In this document: piece after piece, positions 1 to 11,377 of the stretch
How positions within the stretch are numbered: position 1 is the stretch's first letter
Layout: each line of letters starts with the position of its first letter
The notes under the pieces: generated by a model
What the model was told of the DNA's origin: nothing
The model's input: only the letters and a program-made list of their open reading frames with translations
The model's database searches: none
Position numbers and translations under genes: made by a program
Origin: Ilex aquifolium
Taxonomy: Eukaryota; Streptophyta; Magnoliopsida; Aquifoliales; Aquifoliaceae
Reading direction: 5' to 3'
NCBI GenBank assembly: GCA_951799425.1
Contig: OX637393.1
Coordinates: 22,175,744 to 22,239,743 of the forward strand
DNA length: 64,000 bases

Positions 1-699
1 AGCCTATGAGAACTCAGTTGCAATGAGTGGGGAGGGGTTGGACACTTGAACAAGCAAAAACAGGCCAAACATGCTCCTTTTATGCTTTCCCAACCACTCC
101 CCTTCTCTCTCTTGCTTCTCCCATGCTTTCCTCTTCCAAATCTAACTTTAGGGTGTAAGAGAGCATTATAGTGTGTCAAATATGTCAGGGTATGGTTTGG
201 ATTACAAGAGGTGGGCCCCTGTAGTAGGTGGAGTCGTGTGAGCAGACATTTGGCAATTCTGGGCAAAACCTATTGGTAAAACAACAGAAAACCTACCGGT
301 AGGTTTTTTCAGTAAGCATTTTCTACTGGTAGGCTTTTGGCATGGCTTCCAGTAAGCATTTTCTACCGGTAGGTTTTTGGTATGACCGTAGTAAAATAAT
401 TTTAGTAAGCATTTTCTACCGATAGGTTTTGACTGACTTCTACCGGTAGGTTTTGTTCTGCTTTAAAATTTCCTTGGTTCCTTTATGTCTTGCGCCATCC
501 GTTAAGCCTTCCCTTCTTCCCCATTGCCTTTTAGAACTTGATGGTAGGTTTTATACATAACCTTACCTGTTCTTTACCTACAATTACACGAAACTCCATT
601 AAATGTGAGTTTAAAAGCATTTCCCCCAATTTTCACCATAAAAGCAAGTAATATGGGTGCAAAAAGAGATACATGATATGCAATATTCTATACTCATCA
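1..699 (-). repeat. LTR-C family fragment (Athila-type), antisense
   Basis: The right end (about 600-699) resembles the right end of the LTR at 59535-61433: both close with a run of ATATGCAATATT and then CTCATCA, which on the minus strand is an LTR start of TGATGAG. Both contain CTACCGGTAGG palindromes followed by T-rich spacers; here they lie at about 282-450. The left part of the LTR is outside the window or lost. No coding sequence is visible in it. Confidence 0.6.
282..450. repeat. CCTACCGGTAGG palindrome array in LTR-C fragment
   Basis: At least five exact or one-mismatch copies of CTACCGGTAGG are each followed by a T-rich spacer and the phrase AGTAAGCATTTTCTAC, giving an irregular repeat of roughly 30-70 bp. 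The core ACCGGT is self-complementary and contains a CpG. The same word is found in the LTR at 59535-61433. Confidence 0.75.
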
Positions 700-1650
700 G
701 GGTGTCCGGAGGTCATTGACTACGGCTGAAGAGAATCAACTTATGCTTTCGTTGAAGGACTTGTGCGTTAATGTGTGGAAGTGCTAGAATGACACATTTA
801 GACCTGGGTATTTACAAGCCCTAGAGAACAATTTGAAATCAACAATTCCAAGTTGTCAGTTGGCGCTTCCCCTCATATCGAGTCGAAACTGAAAATCTGG
901 AAGAAGAATTACAACTCCTTGTTTGTTATGATGTTGAGTTCAGGCTTTGGGTTTAATAGTACTAAGAATAAGACACTGGTTGATGGTGATGACAGTTGAC
1001 AATACTATTTGAAGGTGAAACTCGACACCCAAACTTTTTGTTAGGTTTCATGTTACTATTAACAAAAATTTTATTTTAAAAAGTTTGAAATATTGTCCTC
1101 ATATGGTGTAGAAGGATTGAAATGTAAAAAGTATGCGAGATAAGTCGTGGCCTTACTTCAATAATTGGGGAATGATATTCGGCAAGGACTGGGCAACTAG
1201 AGAATATGAGGGAGGTAGAGAACATGAATGCACAAAATCCTTTAGAAAACAATGTACCGGTGTCAAGTAGTGCAACACATAAAGGTGATCAACCACCTCA
1301 TATGGAACCAAGTGTTGCCTCCCCATGTCCAAGTAAGAAAAAGAAAGCTAAGATGAGTGGTAATGCATCTGAGGCAACTGCAAAAATTTTGTGAGACATC
1401 TCTAAGGTATTTGGTGAATATGTTTAAGAAATTCGTAAGCAGCTAGACATTATAGCACATCGAGTTGGGTATATGCACGATGTTGCTGATGCACGAAGAA
1501 GAGTGAATGCATAACTTGAGAAGATCAATGGTATATGAATGGTTGACCGACATGCTACACTTTTTAAGATTTGTTTTGACCCAGTAAATGTGGACATCTT
1601 CTTTAGCTTCCCTGAATATGAGCGCCCTATGTGGGTTGGTGGACTATTGT
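700..1650 (+). pseudogene. Myb/SANT-like domain protein remnant
   Basis: Read in two frames, the stretch gives the order typical of plant Myb/SANT-like (Myb_DNA-bind_3 type) proteins: TTAEENQLMLSL near 720, FRPGYLQALENNL near 800, then in another frame PHIESKLKIWKKNYNSL near 875, SGFGFN, and SWPYFNNWGMIFGKDWAT near 1150. A Ser/Pro-rich linker with a KKKKAK basic run follows (1206-1394), and a C-terminal part with HATLFKICFDP and VDIFFSFPEYERPMWV runs to about 1640. Frameshifts and several stops (about 790, 998, 1392, 1423, 1513) show that it is dead. Such proteins occur as plant genes and as accessory proteins of PIF/Harbinger transposons; no transposase is visible, so the source cannot be decided. 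Confidence 0.7.
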
Positions 1651-2097
1651 GGCACACACCACAACATTGATCAATATTTTCGGAAACTTTGATCACTGCA
1701 TGGTAGAAAATACATGTTGTTAATATGTTGGGGCTTTTTTGGACTTAATGGTAACCATATGTGGTGGGTGTGGCAGTAAATAGTGTTGGCGTTTGGAATC
1801 TTAAAATCATGAAGTAGGATGTTTTGGATAAGCTTAACAGCTGTAAATAGTGTTGGTGCTTGTGTTGGTATCTTTTGGTATGTATCTATAATATGTCATG
1901 TAAAATATGGGTTGATTTACACTTCCATGCAGGTTTGGTTATGTTATATGCATATTATTTACAAATACCTTTTGGTAATTGTAGGTTATACAATTTGGAA
2001 TTGTATGTTGCTATTTTAAGGTGGTTCATTATTTGCATTCTAGTGCTTTAATGGAAAGATATATATGAATAACTACATGAATTTGGTGTAATTAGAT

Positions 2098-2300
2098 ATG
2101 AATAGGAAGCAACATTTGTACGGTGTATTCATTGGCAGACAGGTTAGTATTTACGAGTCATGAGGGGAATGTCATGCGCATGTCAATAGGTATTCAGGTG
2201 CACTATACAAATCTTATGATTCGTATACTAGGGCGAAAAATGCATTTGACATGCACACTGCGCGATAGGAAGTAGATGTACCAAATGCGATGGTTTTCCA
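2098..2300 (+). pseudogene. RNase H1 N-terminal (viroplasmin-fold) domain fragment
   Basis: From the ATG at 2098 the frame reads an aromatic-V-F-I-G-R start, then SIYES, a TGA stop, GECHAHVNRYSGALYKSY and TRAKNAF. This is the order of the small RNase-H1 N-terminal/viroplasmin fold: VGR, G/S-IY, W-x-EC, V-x-x-Y/F-G, KSY, and an A-x-x-A-F helix. The stop at 2160-2162 falls where the family has its Trp. The fragment lies about 450 bp after the Myb/SANT remnant on the same strand, so both may come from one lost element or gene. It is too short to assign further. Confidence 0.5.
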
Positions 2301-4653
2301 TCCGCCTGCACCTTTGGAGAATATAATTCAACATGGTACCTGTTCTTCCAGTAGGAACAAACGCCTATAAACGTGATCTCATTTGGTGCATGAAAAGTAT
2401 AGTCATGCTCATTTTGGGTATCATGCTCACCCATATTGTTTACTCTATTATGGGGAGAATTGATTGATTTTATGTTGTTACCATAACACCCGAAAAATAT
2501 TCTGACGACCATTTGAATGGGCTTCTCCCATGTAATGAATGTGATACTTGTAATTTGCCAACATTAGTATTTTATGTATTTGGTGAATATGGATCATCTA
2601 TCTTTTTGTTGTTCGTACATATAACTGTTATATATTTTAAAGTTGAATTGGTAGAAAATGTATGACTATAATTGATTTTGGTTGAATACTATTACGCGTA
2701 AATTATGGAAGTTATAGCCCAGTTAATAAGTAAATGCTATGGTTGTAGTTATAAATGAAGATCCTAATTATTACGGAGGATGAATCGGATGTCCTCATTC
2801 ACACACTACTTGAGTTCAAAAGTAGCGGGAAATTACCACCTATGGGGCGATACACACACAGAAAACGGTGGACGATATGTTGCACTTACTGAAACGACGC
2901 ATGCGAGGCTTTACCTTGTCTTTTATTGAGCTACTCCAAATCATTTTCTTCTGGGAGAGGCAGTACTACCCTATTTCTATCATGCTTGATTGTGGCTTTT
3001 TTGCATGTGACCCATTGAAAAAATGTGTTGTCGAAGGACCCTTAGATGGAGCACATGATTACTTGGAAGTAAGTGATATTCATTGCTTGTAGCTGCCATA
3101 CGTACATTGCAAGTATGAACATTGTCATTGGTATCCACTACATGAACACATGCTTGTCCATTACACATGTAGGAAAATGCATTTGCTGCAAATTATTGTC
3201 TAGCACTGTGTCTGAATTTCAGTATTTCGGTGTTATTTTCAAGAGGGACGAAGGAAGTTCAAGCAATCAGGACATCAACAGTGTTGGTTTGTCCCCCTCC
3301 ATTAATTCTGTCATGCTAGTGGATGTTATAGTGATCGACGATTGACTTATTCAAATATCGCTATGAAAACATTTTGTCAGTTACTATGAATATTTGTATG
3401 CATTGTTATATATGTGTATCGAACTAGGTAATTGACATGAGCCATTTTGGTTGGTATGACACACATAATAGCGTGTGTGCATGTAGCTTCAGCTTAATTA
3501 TCGTATATGAGTACCTTCATTTTGTATTTATAGTTTAAGGCAACAGTTAATATGACCATAACTGTAACGTGTCATTATGTACTACGTTGCCTTATTTTTG
3601 TATAAGGCAACGTGTGGTAATGAAATATGTTTATTTAATATCGACTCGTGCATTCAATTTTTGTTATTTTTTTCAAATAATTTTCGTATAATATTTTTTC
3701 ATACTATGTTTGTGGTCGCATTTCTGAAATTTGGACAAAGTGGAACCGAATAAACTTCGGTCTTTGCCCTTTGTCACACACCTAAAAATTACAATTAAAT
3801 ATTAAGGTGGACCACAAAATTTCCAAACCAAGCATGAGATTGGTTTGGATAGAATTGAAGGTTAAAATGGTAAATTAATGTGAAAGTAAAGAGAGTTGAC
3901 CAAAAGCCCAATGGTTTGTCCGTGGGCCCCATAATATCACAAATTACTTTCCAAATCAAGTATTGGATAAAACTACTTCATTTTATCCAACAATTTATCC
4001 GAGTTATTGAGTTTTCATTGGATAGGTTTGGATTAAAAATCCAAACCAGTTTAATCTACCAAAGTTTTGTCAGACACACCCTTAGAGTATTGAAGCCTTT
4101 TGCTTCGATCAAGAACTGGCTAAATAAAATTAGTTCAAAATTTTTTGAAATTGTGGACTAGATCCAAAAAATTGTTTAATTTGTGAATTTAAAATTGAAA
4201 ATTCGCGAATTTGTATTAAATTCGTTCTAAATTTGTGAATTGACGATTTGAGCAAATTCACAAATATATGAGGAGGAATTGTGTGATCTAGGGTAAAACT
4301 ATAGAAAAAAAAAACATGGTGGGACATAATCCATTTGGGCTAGTTTATGGGTCCCATGTAATTGAAACCTGGCCGGCCAAACATGGAGTTGGACAGGAAT
4401 GAATACAACAATATCCCACTCTGATGGTGGTGGATGTTTGTCATTAGGTTGGAGGGGAAAAGATAAAAATATTCTTAACCTATCCCATTGCGAGCATCCA
4501 ACCACCACCTTACTGTCTTGGCATGGACAGCTAAAACAAAATTGACGAGCCGTTCACTCTTATCTACAGATTCCTTGTTTGAAACCACCCATTTACAAAA
4601 AAGCTTAGCTCTTTCTAGCGAGAATTCTGAGAAAAACAGGCAGAAGAAGAAAC
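2301..4653. other. Intergenic region, no gene recognised
   Basis: No open frame here has a recognisable family pattern. Short AT-rich stretches include the perfect palindrome AAATTCGCGAATTT near 4198 and repeated AAATTCG words at 4130-4265. The last 300 bases form the upstream flank of the MIF-like gene; no clear TATA box could be assigned. Confidence 0.5.
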
Positions 4654-7600
4654 ATGCCCACCCTTAAACTGTTCACCAATGTCCCAGTAGACTCCGTGGT
4701 TGCGTCTGACATACTGAAGGATGCCACCAAAGCTGTTGCCAAGATCGTTGGCAAGCCTGAGTCTGTTAAGTCTCTGCGCAATTTTTTATGTAGTTTTTGT
4801 TGTTATAGCTGCTTCTGCCTTCGGTTTTATATGTGGAAAAAAAAAAAATATAGCTGCTTCTGCTGTTATGACTGCCAAGTGTTTGATAATATTCCTCAAT
4901 GAAAAATGCTTTACAAAGTGATTCCTAGAACGTTTCACAAATTGGTTTTCTTTGTCTTCCCTTGTTATGCTATTGGATATGGTTTTATGATATATCTGAA
5001 AACTTTTGTTTCGAAGTTTACTTCCCAACTGTTTGGGTTTTGGTAGTATGTTTGAAAACTAATATTGATCAAACAAAAATGGGCAGTGTTTTTTGGATTG
5101 CAAATGGAGTGATGAATGTCATGGCACAATGATACCGAGTTTGTAATTTCGGTTTAAAAGTAGAGATTCTACTTTCGGCAATTTATTATGTTCCTAGTTT
5201 CTTTTCAACGGTTAGTATGTAGTTAAAAAAGAAAAAAGAAAAAAGAAACCAGCCAGTAGGGCCCAAACATATTTTTTCGTCTTAGTAATTTCATATTTAA
5301 AGAAAAAGTTGGAAAGATACATTTCACATAAGCCTTTTCCATATTTTTTTAAGGTAACGCTGTCCACATCAAAGAACTAGTTAACTGAGTAAAACTGGTG
5401 ATGACAAGTCTTTGTCTTTAGTGTTAGCCTTGGTGAAGGCTTAATGTCTTATTGTGGAGAAACAAGTGGAATGTTACAAGCATTAATGTCTTTGTAAGTT
5501 GGTTTAGTCAAGGTTTCTCTCTGGCACTACATGCCTTTTGAATAATCAACTGCCCTGCCTCGAATTTTTTGCAGGTGGTGACCAGTTATTGTAGGATGCC
5601 GGATGCCCTAGCAACATCACAATAGGCAACCAGATGTCACCAACATATCTTGTTCAGTTTCTTGCACTGGCCCTCTTTTCGATGTTTAACTCATTTAGAG
5701 TCGTAAAACTAACAATTAGTCAATCAGAAACTAACATGGTTCTTATCGACGATGTTACATAGGCTAAACTTATGTAAGGTTCTCTGGTTATATTAAACCC
5801 GTTATCATTTAATACAATTCAAATATTGTAACAAAAGTTCCGGTGGTTTAGGTTCCAAGGAGCTTCCTAAACTGTCATCCCAAGAATTTCATTCGTTAAA
5901 CCCTTTCCTTTGGTTTTATTTCTTTTTCAACAATCATGATGTGTGGTACTAGTAGACACTCTTCCAAGATATGTACTTGTGCTGTAAAGTTCAATTTGTT
6001 AGCTTGAATGCATATCATAATTCAGTTGTTCCTTATAAGCATGCTCATTATTCATTCCTTTTTAGTGAGAATGAGATTTCAAAGCCATATACCAAAAGGA
6101 TTAATAATACGTTCATTGCGAGGTATTTATTTGTACTTTGGGTGCATTAATTATTTCTATGAATATGCAATATTTTTCCAACTGGAATGCTTTTGCCCGA
6201 GAAGTTCAATTCAGCTTGCCCCCAGTTCCCTTGATCTTTTATCCTCCCTTCTATGGTTAAAATTTTATGGAGTAGCTTTTTAGCTACTCATTACTGTAGA
6301 AAAATTGTTTCTCTTTAGACCATATAGAAGTTCCCTTTCTGTTTTTTTTTTGGTACAATTTATGCTTATTGACATACACTGATTTATTTTCTTCTTTACT
6401 GTCCAGTACGTGATGATCTTGTTGAATGGAGGAGTGCCAGTAGCTTTTGCTGATAGTGAAGAGCCTGCTGCATATGGCGAATTGATCTCAATTGGTGGCC
6501 TTGGACCAAGTGTTAATGGAAAACTCAGTTCAACCATTGCAGAAATTCTTCAAACAAAGCTATCTATAGATAGTTCTCGGTTTTATATCAAATTTTACGA
6601 TGTTCAGGTATGTTATTTGATGTCTTCCTTTCTGAGTTTTGATTGAGGATCAAGAAGGGACGTATCACTTTTTTTCTTTTGGGTCCTTGAGGAGAATTTT
6701 TTTTTTTTTGAAGAAGGGAGGTGGGGGGGTGGGGAGGGGGGTGGGAGGGGGAGGGGTTGTTGAGTAAGTATCCACCAATTGTAGCACAAAGCCAATGAAA
6801 CGTTGCTTATCTTATAAGGTGATTGCCAAAAATGAGAATTCTGAGTGCTACTTTCTTTTTCCTGCCTTGGTAAAGACTTAAATAAACAGGTTTCAGTTGA
6901 CACATTGTACAATTGGCTAACACTCTTAAGCACTATAGGACAGTTTTCTTGGTTGTATATATTACACAATGTGATGTAGGACAACTATGCGAAATCAGGA
7001 TAGGGGTTGTTTTGTGGCTGTAAATAGTAACATGAACAGTAAAATAGGCTTGGAATCACTCCTAGAGTTCCCTAGAGCATCTCCAATCCTTGCTCAAATT
7101 TAGACTCAAATTTAAATTTGATTAAAAAAGTCTAAAAAACTTGCTCCAACCCTTGACTCAAACTTATACCAAATCAAGGGAAACTCATTTTTTTACTCAA
7201 ATTAAGGGAGACTCAAATTTTTACTCAAATATTTGATGGTGAGATTTCACAATCTTTTAAAGATCCAATGGTCATCTTTACTCCCTTTTAAATTTGGATT
7301 TGCCCTTATTTAAATTTGAGTCTCTCATTCTTTAAATTTGAGTTTGTCCATTGGAGTACTTTATATCAAATCAAACTTTTTACTCAAATGTTAATTTAAA
7401 TTTGAGTAAAAATTTGAGTCATGGTTGGAGATCCTCTTAGGCATCGCACCTAGGGTTGGAATTGTATCACAACTTTTTTTTGGGATGGGAGGGGAGGGGA
7501 GGGGAGGGGGACTTGAACCCTTGATCTTAAGAAAACAAGACATTCACAAGACAAAGAATACCGTTTGACTAAAGACTTATTGGTTGCATCACAGAAATCA

Positions 7601-10600
7601 AGAAGCATATGATTGCTGAAATTTTTGAAATATCTCTCTCTTTTATTAAAAGTATTACTCACTATATATAGAGTTCTCAGTACTCATAATCCCAAGATTA
7701 GAATTCCAAAGTGTCTAGAACTCTAAAAACCCTAGATCACTAAAAATTAGAAAATCAAAATAAACTAGAACTAGGACTCTAAATTATAACATATCCAATA
7801 CTATAATTTGACCCAAAAGACGACCTACAGGTTGGATTATGACCAATTCCGGGAATTCTAGAAATTACAAAAATACATTTGAGTCTAAAAACTATTAAAA
7901 TGACATAAAATATTAATACTAGCAAATTGACTCAAGCTAACTTAAAATAAGACTCAAAATACGATAATGCAAGGTTCCATATGTATCTTTGTCTTCATGG
8001 ATAGCCAATTCTATTGTTTTTCACATTTTCGAATTTGGTTTCCTTGAGCATCTTATGGATTGTATCATTCTCCTTTGGTTGGAGAAAACTCGACCTCGAG
8101 TTTTAAAATGTTGTAGTATAGAAGTCTACAAGTTTTGAACTTGCATGCTCCTTTTCTTTATGAACTGAGGAAATGAAGAAAAAATTTGAAGATCGATCTT
8201 CTCAATTTGGTCGTTGAACTTCTTTGGAATCACAAAATCAATTGGTGGAGCAAAGTGAATAGAAAAACATATTTGAATTGACGTTGCACAATAGGACTTG
8301 TAGCTTGCCTTTCAATTGAAGTCTTCCCCTTGTTCATGGTGATATCTTCTTTTGCTATAACCTTGAACTTCTCTTGATTGTTGTTAGAGTATGATAGTTT
8401 TGGTGGATTTTTATGCTCACTTAAATTCTTAGAAGATGCAAATAAATCAAGCCCTTGAGACATTGTTGTGAAATGAATCATATAATAAACGCAGCCGAAT
8501 TTAAAAAATAATAATTTGATTCCTCAAACCAAGATCTATTTATGTTTAATACAAACTGAGAAACTTTAGATCTATAGTGAAGATTAAGGGTCACCTCTTG
8601 AAGCATGCTTTTATCGATTTGCAAGTATTCTCAAAAACATTGAACCTTCAAGTCTGAATTTGATTTTTATCTCAAGCCTTGCAAATATTTGGCCTCTATC
8701 GGTATCCACACGAATTGATAAACTTGAAGGAGCTACCTCAAACATTGATAAACTAGTAGAAATAGAGAATGAGGAGTGATTCTTCTTGTGCTAGCAAGAA
8801 AGTTGTTTTTATCTTATATCCACCTCATACATAAAGGTATTTATACAGTTTTAAAGACTCTAATCCTAGTTTGGGTGAAGTTACAATTATCTCATAGTTA
8901 CATATAAGCCATTTATTAACCATTAATTGTAATAAAGTCCTTAATTTACTCTTAATTAAGTTTTCACCCCAATTAACTCTTAATTGATTTTCTCTCCTTT
9001 ATCCTTTAGTTTCCAATCAATTCTATTATGTGTGACCTTATAGACTCAAGCATATCTAGTTGTAGGCATTCAATATTAACTACAAGTGGCATCTCAAATT
9101 AGAATTCTTTCTAATTTAGCTTGAATTATAACTCTTATAATTCTCCCTTTATGAAGAACAATTAATATATTTATATTAATTTCATTCTTCGGGCTTCTAC
9201 TAATCATGAGTAACACCTAGTAACATGTCATGATCAACCTCCGGATAGCACGATGTAGGTAAAGTACCCATTCAGTCTATAGTTAGCAAACAATTCAATC
9301 CTTCTATCATACAATGCCCCAATTGAATTACTAGGGTCTGGAATTACTGTTAAATCTCTAACTCAATCTTATGTATTCGACCTTAGGCTTATGACTCGTT
9401 ATGATCAGTTAGAAACTCTTTTTTAATTGTCATTATGCCTTGGCCAAGGACTCCTTGAGTCATATCTCAGAAGATCACATAGGACATTCTTTATTTATTT
9501 ACTAAGAGTGATAGATTTCATGTTGTACACTCATAAGTCTCCATGTATGTCTGACTATGTCCAACAATACATATCTAAGTTATATGATTAGTATATGAAT
9601 ATGTTGTATAGTTAAAGCACAGAAGTCCATGCACAAGACAACCATAGTGTCTCAAGTCTGAGGATCAGTTGCATTTTGCATAACTATTACTTTAGGATTT
9701 AACATTGACAGGTATGTAAAACTCTATATAAAAAATTCTACGTTAGTCAATAGTTTACGTTCAGTGTACTTGTTCTCTAACAAGCACTCACACACCTACT
9801 TCAGTGTCCCTACACTAGTGACTTGGACGAGTCACCTCATATCAAATATAAGTAAACATAGTGTATATTAGTCTATCCGGATTATATAGTGCCTATATAG
9901 TAATCCTATGACTAGGAATATTTTAGAGTTAAGTACTAAGAAGTATATGTCTAATTTTCTCAACTACTTGATAAACTATCTTCTTAACTTATACTCTATG
10001 AATTATATCATATATATTAAAATGAAATTTGCAGAAACATGATAAATAAACTTGCCTTTTTATTTAATTAAGTAATGAATGTTGCTAGTACAACTCAAAA
10101 ACATCATCTATATGATTGGTCTTAGAGCATTCTACTAACATGTTGTCGATTGAAAGTCATCAATGCATGGAATTTCATTAGCCAACTCTTTTGGCACTAT
10201 TTCGGAGCACTTAGCAAGCAACTTAGTCATCTCTAAAGGCAACTTTGATTCAATATCAGCTGCTGTTTTTTCAATATTCTTAGGCTCCACTACATAATTA
10301 TTTTCAGAATACCCGTTTTTCTTCTTGGTCTTTGAACAAATAATTAATGAACTGATTTGAGATTGTGTAGACACATCTACATGATCTCCTCCGCCCTGAA
10401 TTATTAGATCGCTTGTTGGTTTGAGCTGCTTTTAACAACCCTTCTCTAACTGTACATTAGGATGCAGAGAACTTTGAGTTTTAGTCCTATTGGAAAAAGA
10501 AATCCTTGATTTACTTGCTTGGTGAAGGAAATTTAAGTACATCTCCGTACCAACTGCCTCTTGGAATGCCTACTGTACGTTGTATAGTGGCTGCTCAAAT

Positions 10601-11377
10601 AATTATGCCTTTATATTTGTCCCTAAACCAGCCTTGAATCGAGCAATTGTTTGACAAAGGTCTTCTACGATACGATTGTTTGAAAGTCAATTTCATTGTT
10701 TTTCACATCTTCGAATTTGCTTTTCCTTGAGTATCTTACGAATTTTATGAATTGCATCAATATGCTTGTTAAGTCTGGACTTCTAAAATATCTTTGTTAT
10801 ATTATATTTTGAATTAGTAGAAGACCAAAAAGCAAACGAAGAGTTAGTAGGCGAAGTTGTTGGCAGTGGCACCATCAAAGGTTCAACTGAACGTTGGAAA
10901 ATAGACTAACAAGAAAAGTTTTTCTTATCAGTTTATATCGTTAAGATCAAGGACAATCTTTGGGTTGCATATTTTTTAATATTCTTTTAACACAATTTGG
11001 TACTTGAATAAGAGAGGACTATATTGCACCACAAATTTTCTTTTTCAAAAACTTAAAACACCCATCTACTTGAAGGCAGAGCAATAATATAAATCTTACA
11101 TATCTTTTTTTGTCCTACTGCACCTTTAGTACGACATTAAAATTCTATATCATCTTAATTGCAAATATATTGACTCTGATTTACAGTTGGTCTAACCTGA
11201 ATTGTTTTAGTGCCTTACCTTTTGCATGATGTTCTGAAAAGAACTATAGCTCCTTCACTTTTTGATTTAAGTTAGCGTTCTGAACTTTGCTTTCCTACAT
11301 TCACTTCTCAGCTTTAATTTTACCTTCTCTTTTGGGTGCAGCGCTCGTTCTTTGGGTTTAATGGTTCAACGTTTTGA
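4654..11377 (+). CDS. MIF/MDL-like tautomerase-family protein, 3 exons
   Basis: Three exons join in phase 0: 4654-4764 (37 codons), 6407-6607 (67 codons) and 11342-11377 (11 codons plus TGA), giving 115 residues, the usual MIF length. Introns 4765-6406 and 6608-11341 are GT-AG; donors are GTTAAG and GTATGT. The protein starts MPTLKLFTNV, so Pro2 (the N-terminal catalytic proline of the tautomerase superfamily after Met removal) is present. GKPES, EEPAAYGELISIGG, SRFYIKFYDVQ and a C-terminal FFGFNGSTF match the layout of plant MIF/D-DT-like proteins. Vertebrate-style CxxC is absent, as is usual in plants. Family members form trimers; the plant role is poorly defined and physiological enzyme activity is not implied. 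No lesion is visible. The large second intron holds several transposon insertions. The start is chosen because the ATG directly precedes the conserved Pro. Confidence 0.93.
4765..6406 (+). other. Intron 1 of the MIF-like gene
   Basis: The 1642-bp intron begins GTTAAG and ends after a pyrimidine-rich stretch with GTCCAG. It is A/T-rich. Apart from short homopolymer runs no transposon ends or coding remnants could be recognised. Confidence 0.85.
6714..6758 (+). other. G-run cluster (possible G-quadruplex) in MIF intron 2
   Basis: At least seven runs of three or more G in about 45 bases lie on the sense strand about 110 nt downstream of the exon 2 donor. The spacing would allow an RNA G-quadruplex in the pre-mRNA. 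A second cluster is at 7482-7511. Confidence 0.6.
7074..7440. mobile_element. MITE-like element with terminal inverted repeats
   Basis: The left end (AGAGCATCTCCAATCCTTGCTC, then CAAATTTAGACTCAAATTTAAA) is an imperfect reverse complement of the right end (ATTTAAATTTGAGTAAAAATTTGAGTCATGG, then TTGGAGATCCTCT). The element is about 370 bp, AT-rich and non-coding. GAGCATCTCCAA ends are common in plant MITEs; the superfamily could not be settled because the target-site duplication is ambiguous (possible CTA/TTA). Confidence 0.65.
7482..7600 (-). mobile_element. Possible tRNA-derived SINE, antisense
   Basis: On the minus strand TAGTCAAACGG (about 7563-7573) fits a pol III A box and GGTTCAAGTCC (about 7510-7520) fits a B box, about 50 bp apart as in tRNA genes. 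A C-rich tract and an A run follow on the same strand. Flanking duplications were not identified, so the limits are approximate. Chance similarity remains possible. Confidence 0.45.
7700..8468 (-). pseudogene. Degenerate Ty3/gypsy remnant, left part
   Basis: The minus strand near 8100-8020 reads a polyprotein-tail-like SRSSFLQPKENDTIH pattern, and 8481-8230 is an open stretch that looked contiguous with the ORF at 10374-10135 before the solo LTR inserted between them. A 60-bp stretch around 8018-8080 is repeated around 10685-10745, which may mark repeated ends of this element. Many stops are present. Confidence 0.4.
8469..10140 (-). mobile_element. Solo copia LTR with perfect TSD in MIF intron 2
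   Basis: The 1672-bp sequence begins TGAAATGAATCATATAATAAACG and ends GCATTCTACTAACA on the plus strand. It is flanked by the exact 5-bp duplication TGTTG (8464-8468 and 10141-10145). Over its length it resembles the LTR at 12428-14075, which is attached to an antisense copia internal region, and that fixes the family and the minus orientation. No internal region remains, so this is a solo LTR, presumably from LTR-LTR recombination. It interrupts an older gypsy remnant. Confidence 0.9.
10146..10900 (-). pseudogene. Degenerate Ty3/gypsy gag/protease remnant, right part
   Basis: The minus strand reads a gag-like IVEDLCQTIARFKAGLGTNI and, after stops, AFQEAVGTEMYLNFL (about 10680-10520). The open frame 10374-10135 follows, with LLAKCSEIVPKELANEIPCIDD, resembling the segment between protease and RT of Ty3/gypsy polyproteins. 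Gag and this segment are too close together, so the element was already internally deleted. The downstream half lies beyond the solo LTR. Confidence 0.5.

Noticed and set aside
3880-4161. 93-codon plus ORF upstream of the MIF-like gene
   Set aside because: No domain pattern, low-complexity AT-rich composition, no supporting signals.
4786-4921. Read-through of MIF exon 1 (ORF to 4902)
   Set aside because: The frame after codon 37 crosses the GTTAAG donor into a T-rich intron; exon 2 begins at 6407 with the conserved continuation.
6613-6984. 123-codon minus ORF with a poly-Pro stretch
   Set aside because: The proline run is the complement of the G-run cluster in MIF intron 2; no homology pattern.
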